A stretch of 64,000 bases of DNA from Streptomyces hyderabadensis (GCF_020404845.1 NZ_JAIOJZ010000033.1:16032-80031); one strand, 5' to 3'; positions 36,639-45,113 are shown, counted from the stretch's first letter. Translations and numbers: made by a program. The notes: generated by a model not told the origin, from the letters alone.

Positions 36639-38939
36639 CTACTCGTTCGCGATCTCCTCGACCACCGTGGCGCCCAGCTCGCGCACCAGCAGCTCCTTGC
36701 CGGACAGGGCCGACTCGTCGAGGTCCGGGTCGTCGTCCTCGGGGATGTCGTCCTCCGGGGAGACCGGGGGCGGCTCGGGCGCCGAGGGCCGGGGTGCGGG
36801 GGCGGGCGCCGGGGCCGGTGCGGGGGCCTGGGGCGGCGCGGCGGGCGTGGCCGCGGGCGACGACGGCCGCGGAGCGGGCGCGCCCCCGCCGAAGCCTCCT
36901 CCGCCGCCGAAGCCGCCGCCCCCGGATCCGCCGAAGCCGCCGGAGGGGTCGACGACCGCGTCGATCTTCCACTGCACGTTGAACTGCTCGGCCAGGGCCT
37001 GCCGCAGCACGTCCTCGCTGCCGCTGCTCACGAAGTTGTCGCGGGCGCCGGCGTTGACGAAGCCGAGCTGCAGGGAGGTGCCGTCGAAGCCGGTGACCTG
37101 GGCGTTCTGGCTGAGCAGGATCCAGGTGAACCGGCGGCGGTTCTTGACGGCTTCCAGGATGTTGGGCCAGAGCGAGCGGGGGTCGACCCCGGAAGCACCC
37201 GGCGACGGAGCGGCGGGGGCGGGAGCAGGAGCAGGAGCGGCCGCCGCGGGAGCCGGAGCCGAGGCGGGGCCCGCGCCGGGTCCGGCGGAGGGGCCGGGGG
37301 CTGCTGGTGTCCGGGGCTGTCCACCGCCCGCCGGGGCCGCCGTGGGCCACCCGCCGGGACGGCGCCCGCCACCCGCGGGGGCCGCGGTCGGCCAGGCACC
37401 GGGCGCGGGCGCCGAGCCGGGGGCGGCGGCGGGCGGCGGTGTGGGAGGTGAGGGAGCGGCGGGCTCGGGAGCGGCGGAAGAAGGCGCGGCCTGCGGGTGC
37501 CCACCGTCGGCGGGCGACCCACCCGGATCGGATGCGTAACCGGACCCGGACCCGGAACCGGAACCGGACCCGCCGGTGCCACCGGCAGCAGCAGCCGCGT
37601 CGGTGTGCGGGCCACCGCCCGGCGCACCGGCGCCCTGCCCCCGTACCGCCGCACGGGCCGCGGCGGGCCCGCCGCCCGGCGGGACCGGAGCCGCGGCGGG
37701 CGCCGCGCCCCCCGCACCGGCGTGCGCCTCGGGCCCGGGCACGTACCCCATGGCGGGCGCCCCCGCACCGGCCGAGAACTGCACCCCGCGCTCGATCCGG
37801 TCCAGCCGGGCCATCACGGACCGCTCGTCGCCGTACGCGGCGGGCAGCAGCACGCGCGCGCAGATCAGCTCCAGCTGGAGACGCGGCGAGTGGGCGCCGC
37901 GCATCTCGGTGAGCCCCTCGTTGACGATGTCGGCGGCGCGGCTCAGCTCTGCGGAGCCGAAGGACCGCGCCTGGGCCTGCATCCGTTCGACGACGTCGGC
38001 GGGGGCGTCGATGAGCCCCTTCTCCGCGGCGTCCGGCACGGCGGCGAGGATGAGGAGGTCACGGAGGCGCTCCAGCAGGTCGGTGACGAAGCGCCGCGGG
38101 TCGTTGCCCCCCTCGATCACGCGGTCCACGACGCCGAAGGCGGCGGAGCCGTCCCCCGAGACGAAGGACTCGACGACGGAGTCGAGCAGCGAGCCGTCCG
38201 TGTAGCCGAGCAGGGCGGTGGTCATGTCGTACGTCACACCGTCGGCACCGGCGCCGGCGAGCAGCTGGTCCATGACGGACATGGAGTCACGCACGGACCC
38301 CGCGCCGGCCCGCACCACGAGCGGGAGCACGCCGTCCTCGACCGCGATCCCCTCGCGGCCGCACACCTCGGCGAGGTAGTCGCGCAGGGTGCCCGGGGGC
38401 ACGAGCCGGAACGGGTAGTGGTGGGTCCGCGACCGGATGGTCCCGATGACCTTCTCGGGCTCGGTGGTCGCGAAGATGAACTTCAGGTGCTCCGGTGGCT
38501 CCTCGACGACCTTCAGCAGGGCGTTGAAGCCCTGCGGGGAGACCATGTGGGCCTCGTCGATGATGTAGATCTTGTACCGGCTGGAGGCGGGTCCGAAGAA
38601 GGCCTTCTCGCGCAGGTCGCGGGCGTCGTCCACGCCACCGTGCGAGGCGGCGTCGATCTCGATGACGTCGATCGATCCCGGCCCGTTGCGCGCGAGGTCG
38701 CGGCAGGACTGGCACTCGCCGCACGGGGTCGGCGTGGGGCCCTGCTCGCAGTTCAGACAGCGGGCCAGGATCCGGGCGCTGGTCGTCTTGCCGCAGCCGC
38801 GCGGACCGCTGAACAGGTACGCGTGATTGACCCGGTTGTTCCGCAGCGCCTGCTGCAGCGGGTCGGTGACATGCCCCTGCCCGATGACCTCGGCGAAGGA
38901 CTCCGGGCGGTAACGGCGGTAGAGCGCGAGAGACGACAC
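36639..38939 (-). CDS. dnaX: DNA polymerase III subunit gamma/tau
   Basis: The 766-residue clamp-loader ATPase starts at the GTG at 38939 (MSSLALYRRYRPESF). It has Walker A GPRGCGKTT (about 45-53), a zinc module (CLNC, CGEC, C) and IIDEAHMVS (Walker B), followed by the clamp-loader helical collar. A Pro/Ala/Gly-rich low-complexity section (about residues 400-580) leads to a C-terminal tau-like domain that would contact the polymerase, then another Gly/Pro-rich stretch and an acidic end. I see no clear frameshift signal for a gamma product. Confidence 0.95.
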   Translation of the reverse strand: MSSLALYRRYRPESFAEVIGQGHVTDPLQQALRNNRVNHAYLFSGPRGCGKTTSARILARCLNCEQGPTPTPCGECQSCRDLARNGPGSIDVIEIDAASHGGVDDARDLREKAFFGPASSRYKIYIIDEAHMVSPQGFNALLKVVEEPPEHLKFIFATTEPEKVIGTIRSRTHHYPFRLVPPGTLRDYLAEVCGREGIAVEDGVLPLVVRAGAGSVRDSMSVMDQLLAGAGADGVTYDMTTALLGYTDGSLLDSVVESFVSGDGSAAFGVVDRVIEGGNDPRRFVTDLLERLRDLLILAAVPDAAEKGLIDAPADVVERMQAQARSFGSAELSRAADIVNEGLTEMRGAHSPRLQLELICARVLLPAAYGDERSVMARLDRIERGVQFSAGAGAPAMGYVPGPEAHAGAGGAAPAAAPVPPGGGPAAARAAVRGQGAGAPGGGPHTDAAAAAGGTGGSGSGSGSGSGYASDPGGSPADGGHPQAAPSSAAPEPAAPSPPTPPPAAAPGSAPAPGAWPTAAPAGGGRRPGGWPTAAPAGGGQPRTPAAPGPSAGPGAGPASAPAPAAAAPAPAPAPAAPSPGASGVDPRSLWPNILEAVKNRRRFTWILLSQNAQVTGFDGTSLQLGFVNAGARDNFVSSGSEDVLRQALAEQFNVQWKIDAVVDPSGGFGGSGGGGFGGGGGFGGGAPAPRPSSPAATPAAPPQAPAPAPAPAPAPRPSAPEPPPVSPEDDIPEDDDPDLDESALSGKELLVRELGATVVEEIANE

Positions 38940-38992
38940 GCATACGAGGTTATAGGCGCCCACCGACAACCGGACCGCCCGCAAAGGAGACG

Positions 38993-39077
38993 CCCCCCAC
39001 GCACCCGCCAGAGCCGACCTACCCTTGCTGCCTTCCGGCCCTGGGGGAGTTCAGTCAGATAGCGCCGCGTGAGGGGC
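38993..39077 (-). ncRNA. ffs: Signal recognition particle RNA (small, 4.5S-type)
   Basis: On the minus strand the region carries the invariant SRP domain IV core GGCCGGAAGGCAGCAAGGG. The ends pair: 5' CCCCTCACGC with GCGTGGGGGG 3'. The length of about 85 nt fits the short SRP RNA of Streptomyces. It lies about 50 bp upstream of dnaX, a common actinobacterial arrangement. Confidence 0.93.
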
Positions 39078-39154
39078 TGGGCCACACGTTACCCGATGTG
39101 GGGGCCTCAGAACGAGTTCGCAAGCACTCCCCGGCGTCATGTAATGTTCTCGGC

Positions 39155-39239
39155 GGAGGATTCGCCTAGAGGCCTAGGGCGCACGCTTGGAAAGCGTGTT
39201 GGGGGCAACCCCTCACGAGTTCGAATCTCGTATCCTCCG
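39155..39239 (+). tRNA. tRNA-Ser (GGA), AICE integration site
   Basis: The 85-nt class II tRNA has a long variable arm, acceptor GGAGGAT/ATCCTCC, anticodon loop TTGGAAA (anticodon GGA) and discriminator G, followed by an encoded CCA. Its 3' part from 39187 on is the left copy of the element's att repeat, so the 3' half of the working gene came with the element. Confidence 0.95.
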
Positions 39240-39273
39240 CCAGTGCCTCACCGGGCACGATGTCGAAGGGCCC
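39187..39273 (+). repeat. attL (87-bp direct repeat, left copy)
   Basis: This runs from TTGGAAAGCGTG in the anticodon arm of tRNA-Ser through its 3' end and into the first arm of the tRNA terminator. It is identical to 54928-55014. Confidence 0.93.
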
Positions 39274-39297
39274 TCTGGAAACAGGGGGCCCTTCGAC
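39262..39297 (+). terminator. Element-supplied terminator of tRNA-Ser
   Basis: GTCGAAGGGCCC pairs with GGGCCCTTCGAC around a 12-nt loop. The stem matches the chromosomal terminator at 55003-55040, but the loop differs, so this copy belongs to the element. Confidence 0.75.
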
Positions 39298-39304
39298 GTT
39301 GTCC

Positions 39305-40585
39305 TTACGCCTCGTTGTCCTGGTCTTTGTCCACAGCGAGGTGTTCCGGAGCTCCCCAGATGGCGCGCTCAATCTTCCGGGCCGCCTCCTTGAGCATGGG
39401 ATCGGTCACGTGCAGGTACCGCGCCCGCATCCGGGCGGCGCCGCCCGGTTCCCAACCCATGATCTGGTCGATGACTCGGTCTGGGACCCCGAGCAGCATC
39501 AGCACGGTCCCCGCGGTGTGCCGTGCGTCGTGCAGACGCCCGTCCCGGACGCCGGCGTCTTCCAGTAGCCGCTTCCAGTCGTGGTAGTCGGTGTTCGGGC
39601 TGAGCGGCCCGCCCAACGGCTTGGTGAACACGTACTCGGACTCGGTCCACAGGTTCGCGGCCGTCGCCCGCTCCCGGGCCTGCGCCTCCCGGTGGGAGCG
39701 GAGCATCACGACCAGGGGGCCCGGGAGGGGCACGGCGCGGCGTCCGGCGCGTGACTTCGTGTTCTTCGTCTCGCGCCGCACCTGCACCCGCGCCGGGCAG
39801 TAGCCGGCTTTCCGGCCGCACGGCGCCGCCTCGCCGCACCCGTGCTCGTACTTCGGCCGCAACCGGTTCCGGCGAAGCTTCAGGTACTCGTTGTCCAGGT
39901 CCACGTCTGACCACCGCAGGCCGAGCGTCTCCCCCTGCCGCAGTCCGAGTGCCAGGGCCAGCATCCAGCGGGCACTGTTCCGGCGCTTGTTCACTTCGAG
40001 TAGGAGACTCTGCACCTCGTCGACCGAGTAGGGCTCTACCTCGTTCTCGTCCTCTTCGATCCGGGGCGGCTTCGCGAGCGCGGCAGCGTTCTTTGCGGCG
40101 TGACCGCGTCGCACGGCTTCACCCAGGGCCGTACGGGCCGTCCGGTGAGCCTGGTGGGCGGTGCCTGCCTTGCTGCCGGCGCTCTGCATCCGGCGGTACA
40201 GGCTCTCCAGGTGTTCGGGCTCCAGGCGGTCGATGCGGTGCCGACCGATGCCGGGCACGAGGTGCACCCGGACCGCTACTTCGTATCCGTCGTACGTGTT
40301 CTCGCTCACGACGGGCTTGGCGATGTTCTGGACCCAGTGTTCAAGCCACTTGGCGACCGTCCACGGCTTCCCGGGCTGCCGAGCGGACCCCTCGTCGCGC
40401 TGCTTCTCTAGGCGTCGGACCTCGTCCACCAACTCCTTGCGAGTGGGGCGCGTGAGGTGGCGGCGGTAGGGCGTTCCGTCGTCCTTGTAGCCCATGGGCA
40501 CACGGGCGTGCCAGCGTCCGTCTTTGCCCAGGTAGATGGCCGATTCGCCGTTGGCTCGGCGAGTGCGCTTCTTCTCCTCTGCCAC
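39305..40585 (-). CDS. int: Tyrosine recombinase integrase
   Basis: The 426-residue integrase has an N-terminal arm-binding region with a SAIYLGKDGRWHARV strand, a core-binding SAM-like domain (about 75-175) and a catalytic domain with Arg216 (GLRQGE), His352 and Arg355 (LHDARHTAG), Trp378 in the second His/Trp position and nucleophile Tyr390 (ARYLHV). An insertion with three cysteines (about 250-263) could bind zinc. The start is the GTG at 40585 with GGAGG eight bases upstream. It lies directly beside attL and reads towards it. Confidence 0.95.
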   Translation of the reverse strand: MAEEKKRTRRANGESAIYLGKDGRWHARVPMGYKDDGTPYRRHLTRPTRKELVDEVRRLEKQRDEGSARQPGKPWTVAKWLEHWVQNIAKPVVSENTYDGYEVAVRVHLVPGIGRHRIDRLEPEHLESLYRRMQSAGSKAGTAHQAHRTARTALGEAVRRGHAAKNAAALAKPPRIEEDENEVEPYSVDEVQSLLLEVNKRRNSARWMLALALGLRQGETLGLRWSDVDLDNEYLKLRRNRLRPKYEHGCGEAAPCGRKAGYCPARVQVRRETKNTKSRAGRRAVPLPGPLVVMLRSHREAQARERATAANLWTESEYVFTKPLGGPLSPNTDYHDWKRLLEDAGVRDGRLHDARHTAGTVLMLLGVPDRVIDQIMGWEPGGAARMRARYLHVTDPMLKEAARKIERAIWGAPEHLAVDKDQDNEA

Positions 40586-40620
40586 TGGCAGTTCCTCCGG
40601 TTGGTACGAGGCAGACAGAC

Positions 40621-40653
40621 CGGAGCGCCGCCCGCATGTCGGGCGGCGCTCCG
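40621..40653 (-). terminator. Strong hairpin between xis and int
   Basis: A perfect 14-bp GC-rich stem (CGGAGCGCCGCCCG and its complement) with a 5-nt loop lies in the 80 bp between xis and int. It would reduce read-through from the element's leftward operon into int. Confidence 0.65.
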
Positions 40654-40665
40654 GAAGGGGCGAGA

Positions 40666-40899
40666 TCAGGCGGCGCGCTGTTCGGCGCGGCGCCGGGCGA
40701 GGTAGGCGGCCGGGGCGTCGGCGGGGACGCGTCGGAGTCCGCCGATGGTCAGGGACTCCAGCTCTCCGGCGCGGATCAGGGCGTAGCACGTGGTGCGCCC
40801 GACGCGGAGGCACCGGGCAGCCTCCTCGACGGTCAGCAGCACGGGTGCCGGTTCGCCAGCGTCAGCGAGAGGTGCGATGTCCACGGTGGCGATGCTCAT
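40666..40899 (-). CDS. xis: Excisionase / AlpA-like HTH protein
   Basis: The 77-residue protein has a MerR/AlpA-like helix-turn-helix, LLTVEEAARCLRVGRTTCYALI (given here in outline, residues 21-42), and a wing with GGLRRVPADAPAAYL. Size, fold and position just upstream of int are those of AICE Xis proteins, which direct excision. The reading direction is the same as int. Confidence 0.88.
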   Translation of the reverse strand: MSIATVDIAPLADAGEPAPVLLTVEEAARCLRVGRTTCYALIRAGELESLTIGGLRRVPADAPAAYLARRRAEQRAA

Positions 40900-40957
40900 G
40901 GAACGGTCTCCTCTGGGCGGAGTCTCGGGAGGTTGCGTCTGTCCGAGGTGTGGATTT

Positions 40958-41168
40958 CTGCGTCACCTGCGTCATCTGCGTCACTCGCCGCTGTGACCTG
41001 CGGCTTCGTGGTGACGCAGCACGGTGGGGGTGCGTCACCGGTGACACAGACCTGCGCCATTGGGTGACGCAGGTGACGCGGGGTGACGCAGGAATCAGCC
41101 GTCTGTGTCACTCGTCTTTCAGCAGGTCACCAGACGTTTTTGGGGCCCGGGTGACGCAGGTGACGCAG
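40958..41168. repeat. Iteron array, candidate replication origin
   Basis: A 9-bp word, GTGACGCAG, occurs seven times exactly in 211 bp: inverted at 40958 and 40976, direct at 41011, 41064, 41083, 41151 and 41160. At least five further copies have one mismatch. The array lies between the rep ATPase gene and xis, the usual place for an AICE origin or Rep-binding site. Confidence 0.75.
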
Positions 41169-41283
41169 CGTCTTTCTACTTAGGACAAAGAGGGGTGGTG
41201 TCTGTTGTGGCGCGCGGCTCAGAGAGTGAAAGAAGGAGCCGCTTCGCGGCACGTCCATCGCAGGGCGGCGCGGCCGCCGAACA

Positions 41284-41319
41284 GCAAGAGGAGCACGCGC
41301 CCGGGTGCTCCTCTTGCTC
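41284..41319 (-). terminator. Hairpin after the rep ATPase gene
   Basis: A perfect 14-bp stem (AGCAAGAGGAGCAC and its complement) with an 8-nt loop lies 25 bp past the rep ATPase stop codon, on the side of the iteron array. No T-run follows. Confidence 0.55.
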
Positions 41320-41343
41320 GTGAGCGGTAGTAGCGCCGCGCGC

Positions 41344-42822
41344 TTAGAAGGCCGCTTCCTGCGCGGACGCCGGCGGCGCGGCGGCCGGACGCGCGATCTC
41401 GATATAGCGGGATGCGTTGGTGCGTCCCCAGTCGATGAGGACGCCCCGGGCGGCGAGGGTGGGCTGTAGGCGCTTGAGGCGGTCCGAGAGCACCTTGCCC
41501 GTGGTCGGCCAGCCTTTCGGCAGTGGACGGAAGTCCTCGCCGGTGTAGAGGCCGGTGAGGCAGTGCAGCCATTCGGCCGACGTCATCCGCTGCTCGGTGC
41601 CCGGCTCCATGCTGGCGGCGTGCTTGAGCACCGTCTGTGCCAACAGGTCGCCCTCGATGACGTCGTCGTTGAGGTCGTCCAGGCTGGCCCGGTAGGCGGC
41701 GAGTGCTCCCAGACCGGTGGCCGCGTCAAGCTGCGCGCACAGGTGCGCGAAGTCGGCCATGCGCAGGTCGGTCGGGATGTCCGCCTGCGCCGCCCGTACC
41801 TGCACGGTGAGGTCCAGGAGCGAGCCGAGGATGACCGGCAGCACCTCGGCGAAGTCGGACCACAGTTCCGCCTCGGTGCGCCGCACCCGCGGGCGTTCCA
41901 GCCGCAGGGGAAGGAGCCTTTCGGCGAGGTCGGGCCGGATGACCCCGACGTCGATGCCGGTCAGGAGCAGGGGGCGGCGGTAGCCGATGCGGAAAACGTC
42001 CCCGTCGGTGAACAGGGCACGCTTGACGTTCTCTGCCCCGGTGACGATGCAGCACATCGCGTCGGACAGTTCCGGGGTCATGTGGGAGAGGTTGTCCAGG
42101 GCGGTGACCCATCCGGCCGCCACCGCCGTGATCAGGTTCTCCTCATCCTTCGGGGCCCGGCGCAGGTCCCCGGTCATGCCCTCGATGATCCGTACCAGCA
42201 TCCGCCCGCCGGTGGACTTGCCGGCACCCTGCGGGCCGGTGAGGAACGGGGCCGGGACGGGCACGTCCGGACCGAGACAGCCGATCAGCCACGCAATCGC
42301 CAGGCACTCGGTCTCTGCATTGGCGAAGTTGCACAGCCGCAGCAGGAGATCGATGCCCTTGCCGTCGGTGTCCTTGACCGGCAACGGCAGCTCCCCCGTG
42401 AGCTGGGTGCGCCGCCAGCAGACCTCCTGCGGGTCCGGGACACGGATGTCCCACCCGGTGGGGTGGATACGCACGGACCGCCCGTCGTCGCGCCCGAGGT
42501 CCAGCCAGGTGGCCCCGTCGAATCCCGGGGCGACGCGGATGTGGACGGGCTGCACGTCCTCGGTCAGCGCCAACGCTTCGATCAGGTCGAGCGCTTCCTT
42601 CATGGCGGTGCCGTTGAACACGCCGATGCCGTCGCGGAAGAGTCCGACCATGAGTTCCTGCCGGTGGCTTCCGGTGGTGCCCTGGGAGCGGATCGGGCGG
42701 GCTACGGGATGGCCGTTGCGCTGCGCGTACACGGTGCCGTCGGCGGTGCGGAAGTACCGGAAGTGCGCTTGCGCGTAGTCGGTGATGATCTCGCGTGCGG
42801 GAGCCTTTTCATCCTCGGACAT
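41344..42822 (-). CDS. Replication-associated ATPase / helicase
   Basis: The 492-residue protein has a P-loop (FLTGPQGAGKSTGGRM, about residues 205-220), WVTALDNLSHMTPELSDAMC as Walker B/sensor-like region, and LLLTGIDVGVIRPDLAERLLPLRL with an arginine-finger-like Arg. The arrangement is that of D5/phage-type superfamily 3 or AAA+ replication helicases that accompany primase-polymerases in AICEs. The ATG at 42822 lies one base beyond the primase-polymerase stop codon, so the two are cotranscribed. It probably loads at the iterons downstream. Confidence 0.82.
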   Translation of the reverse strand: MSEDEKAPAREIITDYAQAHFRYFRTADGTVYAQRNGHPVARPIRSQGTTGSHRQELMVGLFRDGIGVFNGTAMKEALDLIEALALTEDVQPVHIRVAPGFDGATWLDLGRDDGRSVRIHPTGWDIRVPDPQEVCWRRTQLTGELPLPVKDTDGKGIDLLLRLCNFANAETECLAIAWLIGCLGPDVPVPAPFLTGPQGAGKSTGGRMLVRIIEGMTGDLRRAPKDEENLITAVAAGWVTALDNLSHMTPELSDAMCCIVTGAENVKRALFTDGDVFRIGYRRPLLLTGIDVGVIRPDLAERLLPLRLERPRVRRTEAELWSDFAEVLPVILGSLLDLTVQVRAAQADIPTDLRMADFAHLCAQLDAATGLGALAAYRASLDDLNDDVIEGDLLAQTVLKHAASMEPGTEQRMTSAEWLHCLTGLYTGEDFRPLPKGWPTTGKVLSDRLKRLQPTLAARGVLIDWGRTNASRYIEIARPAAAPPASAQEAAF

Positions 42823-42823
42823 G

Positions 42824-43672
42824 TCACAGTCCCAACGTGGTGCGGGCGTTGGTCCACGCGTCCGTGCAGTGCCGGGCCGTTTCCCCCTTGGCCTGCGCGG
42901 CGGTGAACAGCCGGGCAACGTGGGTGTCGGTGAGGCAACCGCACCGGCCGTGCCGAGACAGCACCGCGAGGAACGTCCGGTACACGGTCGCGTGGACCGC
43001 GCTGGATGCCTCAGTGATGCTCTGCACGGCCATGGCGATGCCCCGTTCCAGGAAGACGGGCGTGCGGTGCGGGCACTCCCCCTGACCGCCCCTCAGGGAC
43101 ACTGAGGGCGTCTGTGGCGCCCTACGGCGCGGGAACGGCTCCTTTACTGCCAGGGCACAAGCAGCGTCCGGCAGAGCGGCGAGAGCGCCAGTACCGGACC
43201 CGAGCCAACGGGCGTAGGCCATGGTCGACTTGATGTCGACGCCGGGCCGGACCGCGTTACGGGAGGTCATGGCGCCGCGGTAGATCCAGTGTTCGCCGCG
43301 CGTCGTCGGCACAGTCCGGGTGGCGGGCAGAGCGGCCCGGGCCCATGCGATGGCGTCGGTGTCGTCGAGGTCGAGGACGGTCAGTCCGGCACCGCCGGGG
43401 TGGTAGGCGACGCACACCGCCTGCCGCCATGCTGCCACCCACGGCGGGGAGACGATGACGGCCGGGTCGGTGGTGGCCGCGGCCCATCCGTGGCACGGGG
43501 CCGGGCACCGGCACGGGCCGGGCACCTTCATGTTCGGCCGCCCGCCACACGCGTTGTCCGCACACGCCGTGCAGTTGCCAAACGGGACCTTGCCCCAGCG
43601 CAGGGGCAGCACGGGCACCCCGAACGCGGCGAGGCTCAGCGCTGTGTGCAGGGGGTTGGGCGTTGCGTTCAT
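42824..43672 (-). CDS. Bifunctional DNA primase/polymerase
   Basis: This 282-residue primase-polymerase (prim-pol) family protein begins MNATPNPLHTALSLAAFGVP. A Cys/His-rich segment (CTACADNACGG to CRCPAPCHGW) precedes VLDLDDTDAIAW, whose acidic residues match the AEP active site. Later come THGEHWIYRG-like TTRGEHWIYRG and VDIKSTMAYARWLGSG. It would synthesise primers at the element's origin. It overlaps the DpdA-like gene by 4 bp and abuts the ATPase gene, forming a replication operon. Confidence 0.85.
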   Translation of the reverse strand: MNATPNPLHTALSLAAFGVPVLPLRWGKVPFGNCTACADNACGGRPNMKVPGPCRCPAPCHGWAAATTDPAVIVSPPWVAAWRQAVCVAYHPGGAGLTVLDLDDTDAIAWARAALPATRTVPTTRGEHWIYRGAMTSRNAVRPGVDIKSTMAYARWLGSGTGALAALPDAACALAVKEPFPRRRAPQTPSVSLRGGQGECPHRTPVFLERGIAMAVQSITEASSAVHATVYRTFLAVLSRHGRCGCLTDTHVARLFTAAQAKGETARHCTDAWTNARTTLGL

Positions 43673-44532
43673 GCCGCGCTCCCGTCGGTCAGCATCGTCT
43701 GGCGGTGGGTCGGGATGGCGGCCAGCACGCGGCGGCGCCAGTTGAGGGCGTAGTCGATGCAGTTCGCGCAGTTCTTGTGCGTGTGCCCGGGCAGAGGCGG
43801 ACGGCGCCGCGCGTGGGAGCTCCACGCAGCGGAGTCCGCGGACGCGAGCAGGTGCCCGACGCGTTCCAGGCCGAGGATCTTGAATCCGAAGCCGTGCAGG
43901 CGGAAGCCGTGTGCCGCCATGGCGGTGACGATCGCGGCGCCCTCGCGGGTGGACTGCAACCGGCACACCGAACCCAAACCGACCACCGGCTCACGCCGCA
44001 GGTCGACCCCGGCGTTCTCGAACAGCTCCACGCACCGCTCGTACTCCGGAATGCTGCGCCCCTGAAGAACGGGAGCGATCCGCAGGTCGGGGGCGAGGGA
44101 GCGCAGTTCGAGGAAGTTGGCGACGGTGCGCCGCTGGTGCTCGGCGACGCTGAGGTGGGTGCCGACGAAGTACTGCCCGCCGAACCAACCGCCGTGGATG
44201 ATGGCTTCCTCGCACATCCAGTCCTGCTGCGCAGCCCAGTCGTAAGGGCCGACGTGCTCCCAGATGCGGCGCAGAGAGTCGACGTACTGGCGCGGGGGGC
44301 GCGTCCAGGTGCCCTTTTCCTTCAGTTCCATGAACCCGCCGGAGTCGACGGCATAGGGGCCCTGGGCTACGTCCCATTTGACCGCGCGGTCGAAGTGCTC
44401 TGCCTTGAGGAAAAGCGGCACGTCGGTCCAGCGCAGCCAGTGCCGTTTGTGGGTGGTCAGGTAGAACCGCATCCCGCCCGTGGCGGGAGCTCCCGCCGCT
44501 AAGGCTCGCGGGAGGGTGATGGGTTGCGTCAT
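43669..44532 (-). CDS. DpdA-like 7-deazaguanine transglycosylase
   Basis: The 287-residue protein resembles the TGT superfamily branch that includes DpdA, which swaps guanine in DNA for a 7-deazaguanine. Visible features are AVDSGGFMEL (Asp63), AAQQDWMCEE (Asp104), PVLQG (154-158), GLGSVCR (185-191), LHGFGFKILG, SADSAAW (Asp233) and a zinc-like end HTHKNCANC (250-258). Compared with tRNA transglycosylases it is short. It sits between a small membrane protein gene and the prim-pol gene, overlapping the latter by 4 bp. No preQ0 synthesis genes are on the element, so the base would come from the host. A tRNA substrate is not excluded. Confidence 0.75.
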   Translation of the reverse strand: MTQPITLPRALAAGAPATGGMRFYLTTHKRHWLRWTDVPLFLKAEHFDRAVKWDVAQGPYAVDSGGFMELKEKGTWTRPPRQYVDSLRRIWEHVGPYDWAAQQDWMCEEAIIHGGWFGGQYFVGTHLSVAEHQRRTVANFLELRSLAPDLRIAPVLQGRSIPEYERCVELFENAGVDLRREPVVGLGSVCRLQSTREGAAIVTAMAAHGFRLHGFGFKILGLERVGHLLASADSAAWSSHARRRPPLPGHTHKNCANCIDYALNWRRRVLAAIPTHRQTMLTDGSAA

Positions 44533-44570
44533 GCTGGGGTATCTCCAGTTCCTTGACGGGTGCTGGCCGG

Positions 44571-44615
44571 CAAGGGCGGTCCCGGATCTTTGGCGAGATG
44601 AGGGGGCCGCCCTTG
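44571..44615 (-). terminator. Hairpin upstream of the DpdA-like gene
   Basis: CAAGGGCGG pairs with CCGCCCTTG, with further imperfect G/C pairing inside. It lies between the DUF6251-like gene and the DpdA-like gene and may separate transfer from replication transcripts. Confidence 0.45.
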
Positions 44616-44621
44616 GCGTAG

Positions 44622-45089
44622 CTAGCCGCGGAAGTGGTTGCGCTTGATCACGGCCTTACGGATGTTCACCGTGGTGCCGCCGCCCTGGTGGCCGCTCGCG
44701 CTGAAGATCTGCACGGCGATCCATCCGCCGAAGATCACGGCGGCCAGGATGATGAGCTGGGTGATGAAGGCGGTGAGTGCGGCGATGAACGAGGTGAGCA
44801 GGACCAGCCCGCCGCACACCGCGAGGAACCCGGCGCCGCCGAGGGCGACGTTCACGGCCGTGCGGGACACGGCCGGTTTGGCGGCGACCGGTTCGGGCTG
44901 GGCGAAGTTGATGGCGTAGCCGGTGACGACGCGCCCGTCCGGCAAGACGATGCTCGCCACCGCCGGAACCGTGCCCGGCTGGACCGGTGTGAGGGGTGCC
45001 GGCACGGGCACGGCGGGCGGGTAAGGGGTGGGCTGGTGGACTTCCACGGCCCGCTGTACGGGCACGTGCGGGGAGTGCTCGGGGTACAT
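44622..45089 (-). CDS. Small membrane protein (DUF6251-like)
   Basis: The 155-residue protein has a Pro/Val-rich N-terminal half (TPYPPAVPVPAPLTPVQPG), a short VLPDGRVVTGYAI motif, then two TM helices (about 88-110 and 114-135) and a basic tail ending RKAVIKRNHFRG. Similar proteins accompany traB in streptomycete conjugative elements, where small membrane proteins aid spreading between septal compartments. A specific role is not known. Confidence 0.7.
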   Translation of the reverse strand: MYPEHSPHVPVQRAVEVHQPTPYPPAVPVPAPLTPVQPGTVPAVASIVLPDGRVVTGYAINFAQPEPVAAKPAVSRTAVNVALGGAGFLAVCGGLVLLTSFIAALTAFITQLIILAAVIFGGWIAVQIFSASGHQGGGTTVNIRKAVIKRNHFRG

Positions 45090-45113
45090 GCGGAATCCCT
45101 TCCGGCCGAGGGC

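Noticed and set aside
41105..41323. 72-codon plus-strand frame beside the iterons
   Set aside because: It overlaps the iteron array and the rep-side hairpin, and its product has no protein-like character.
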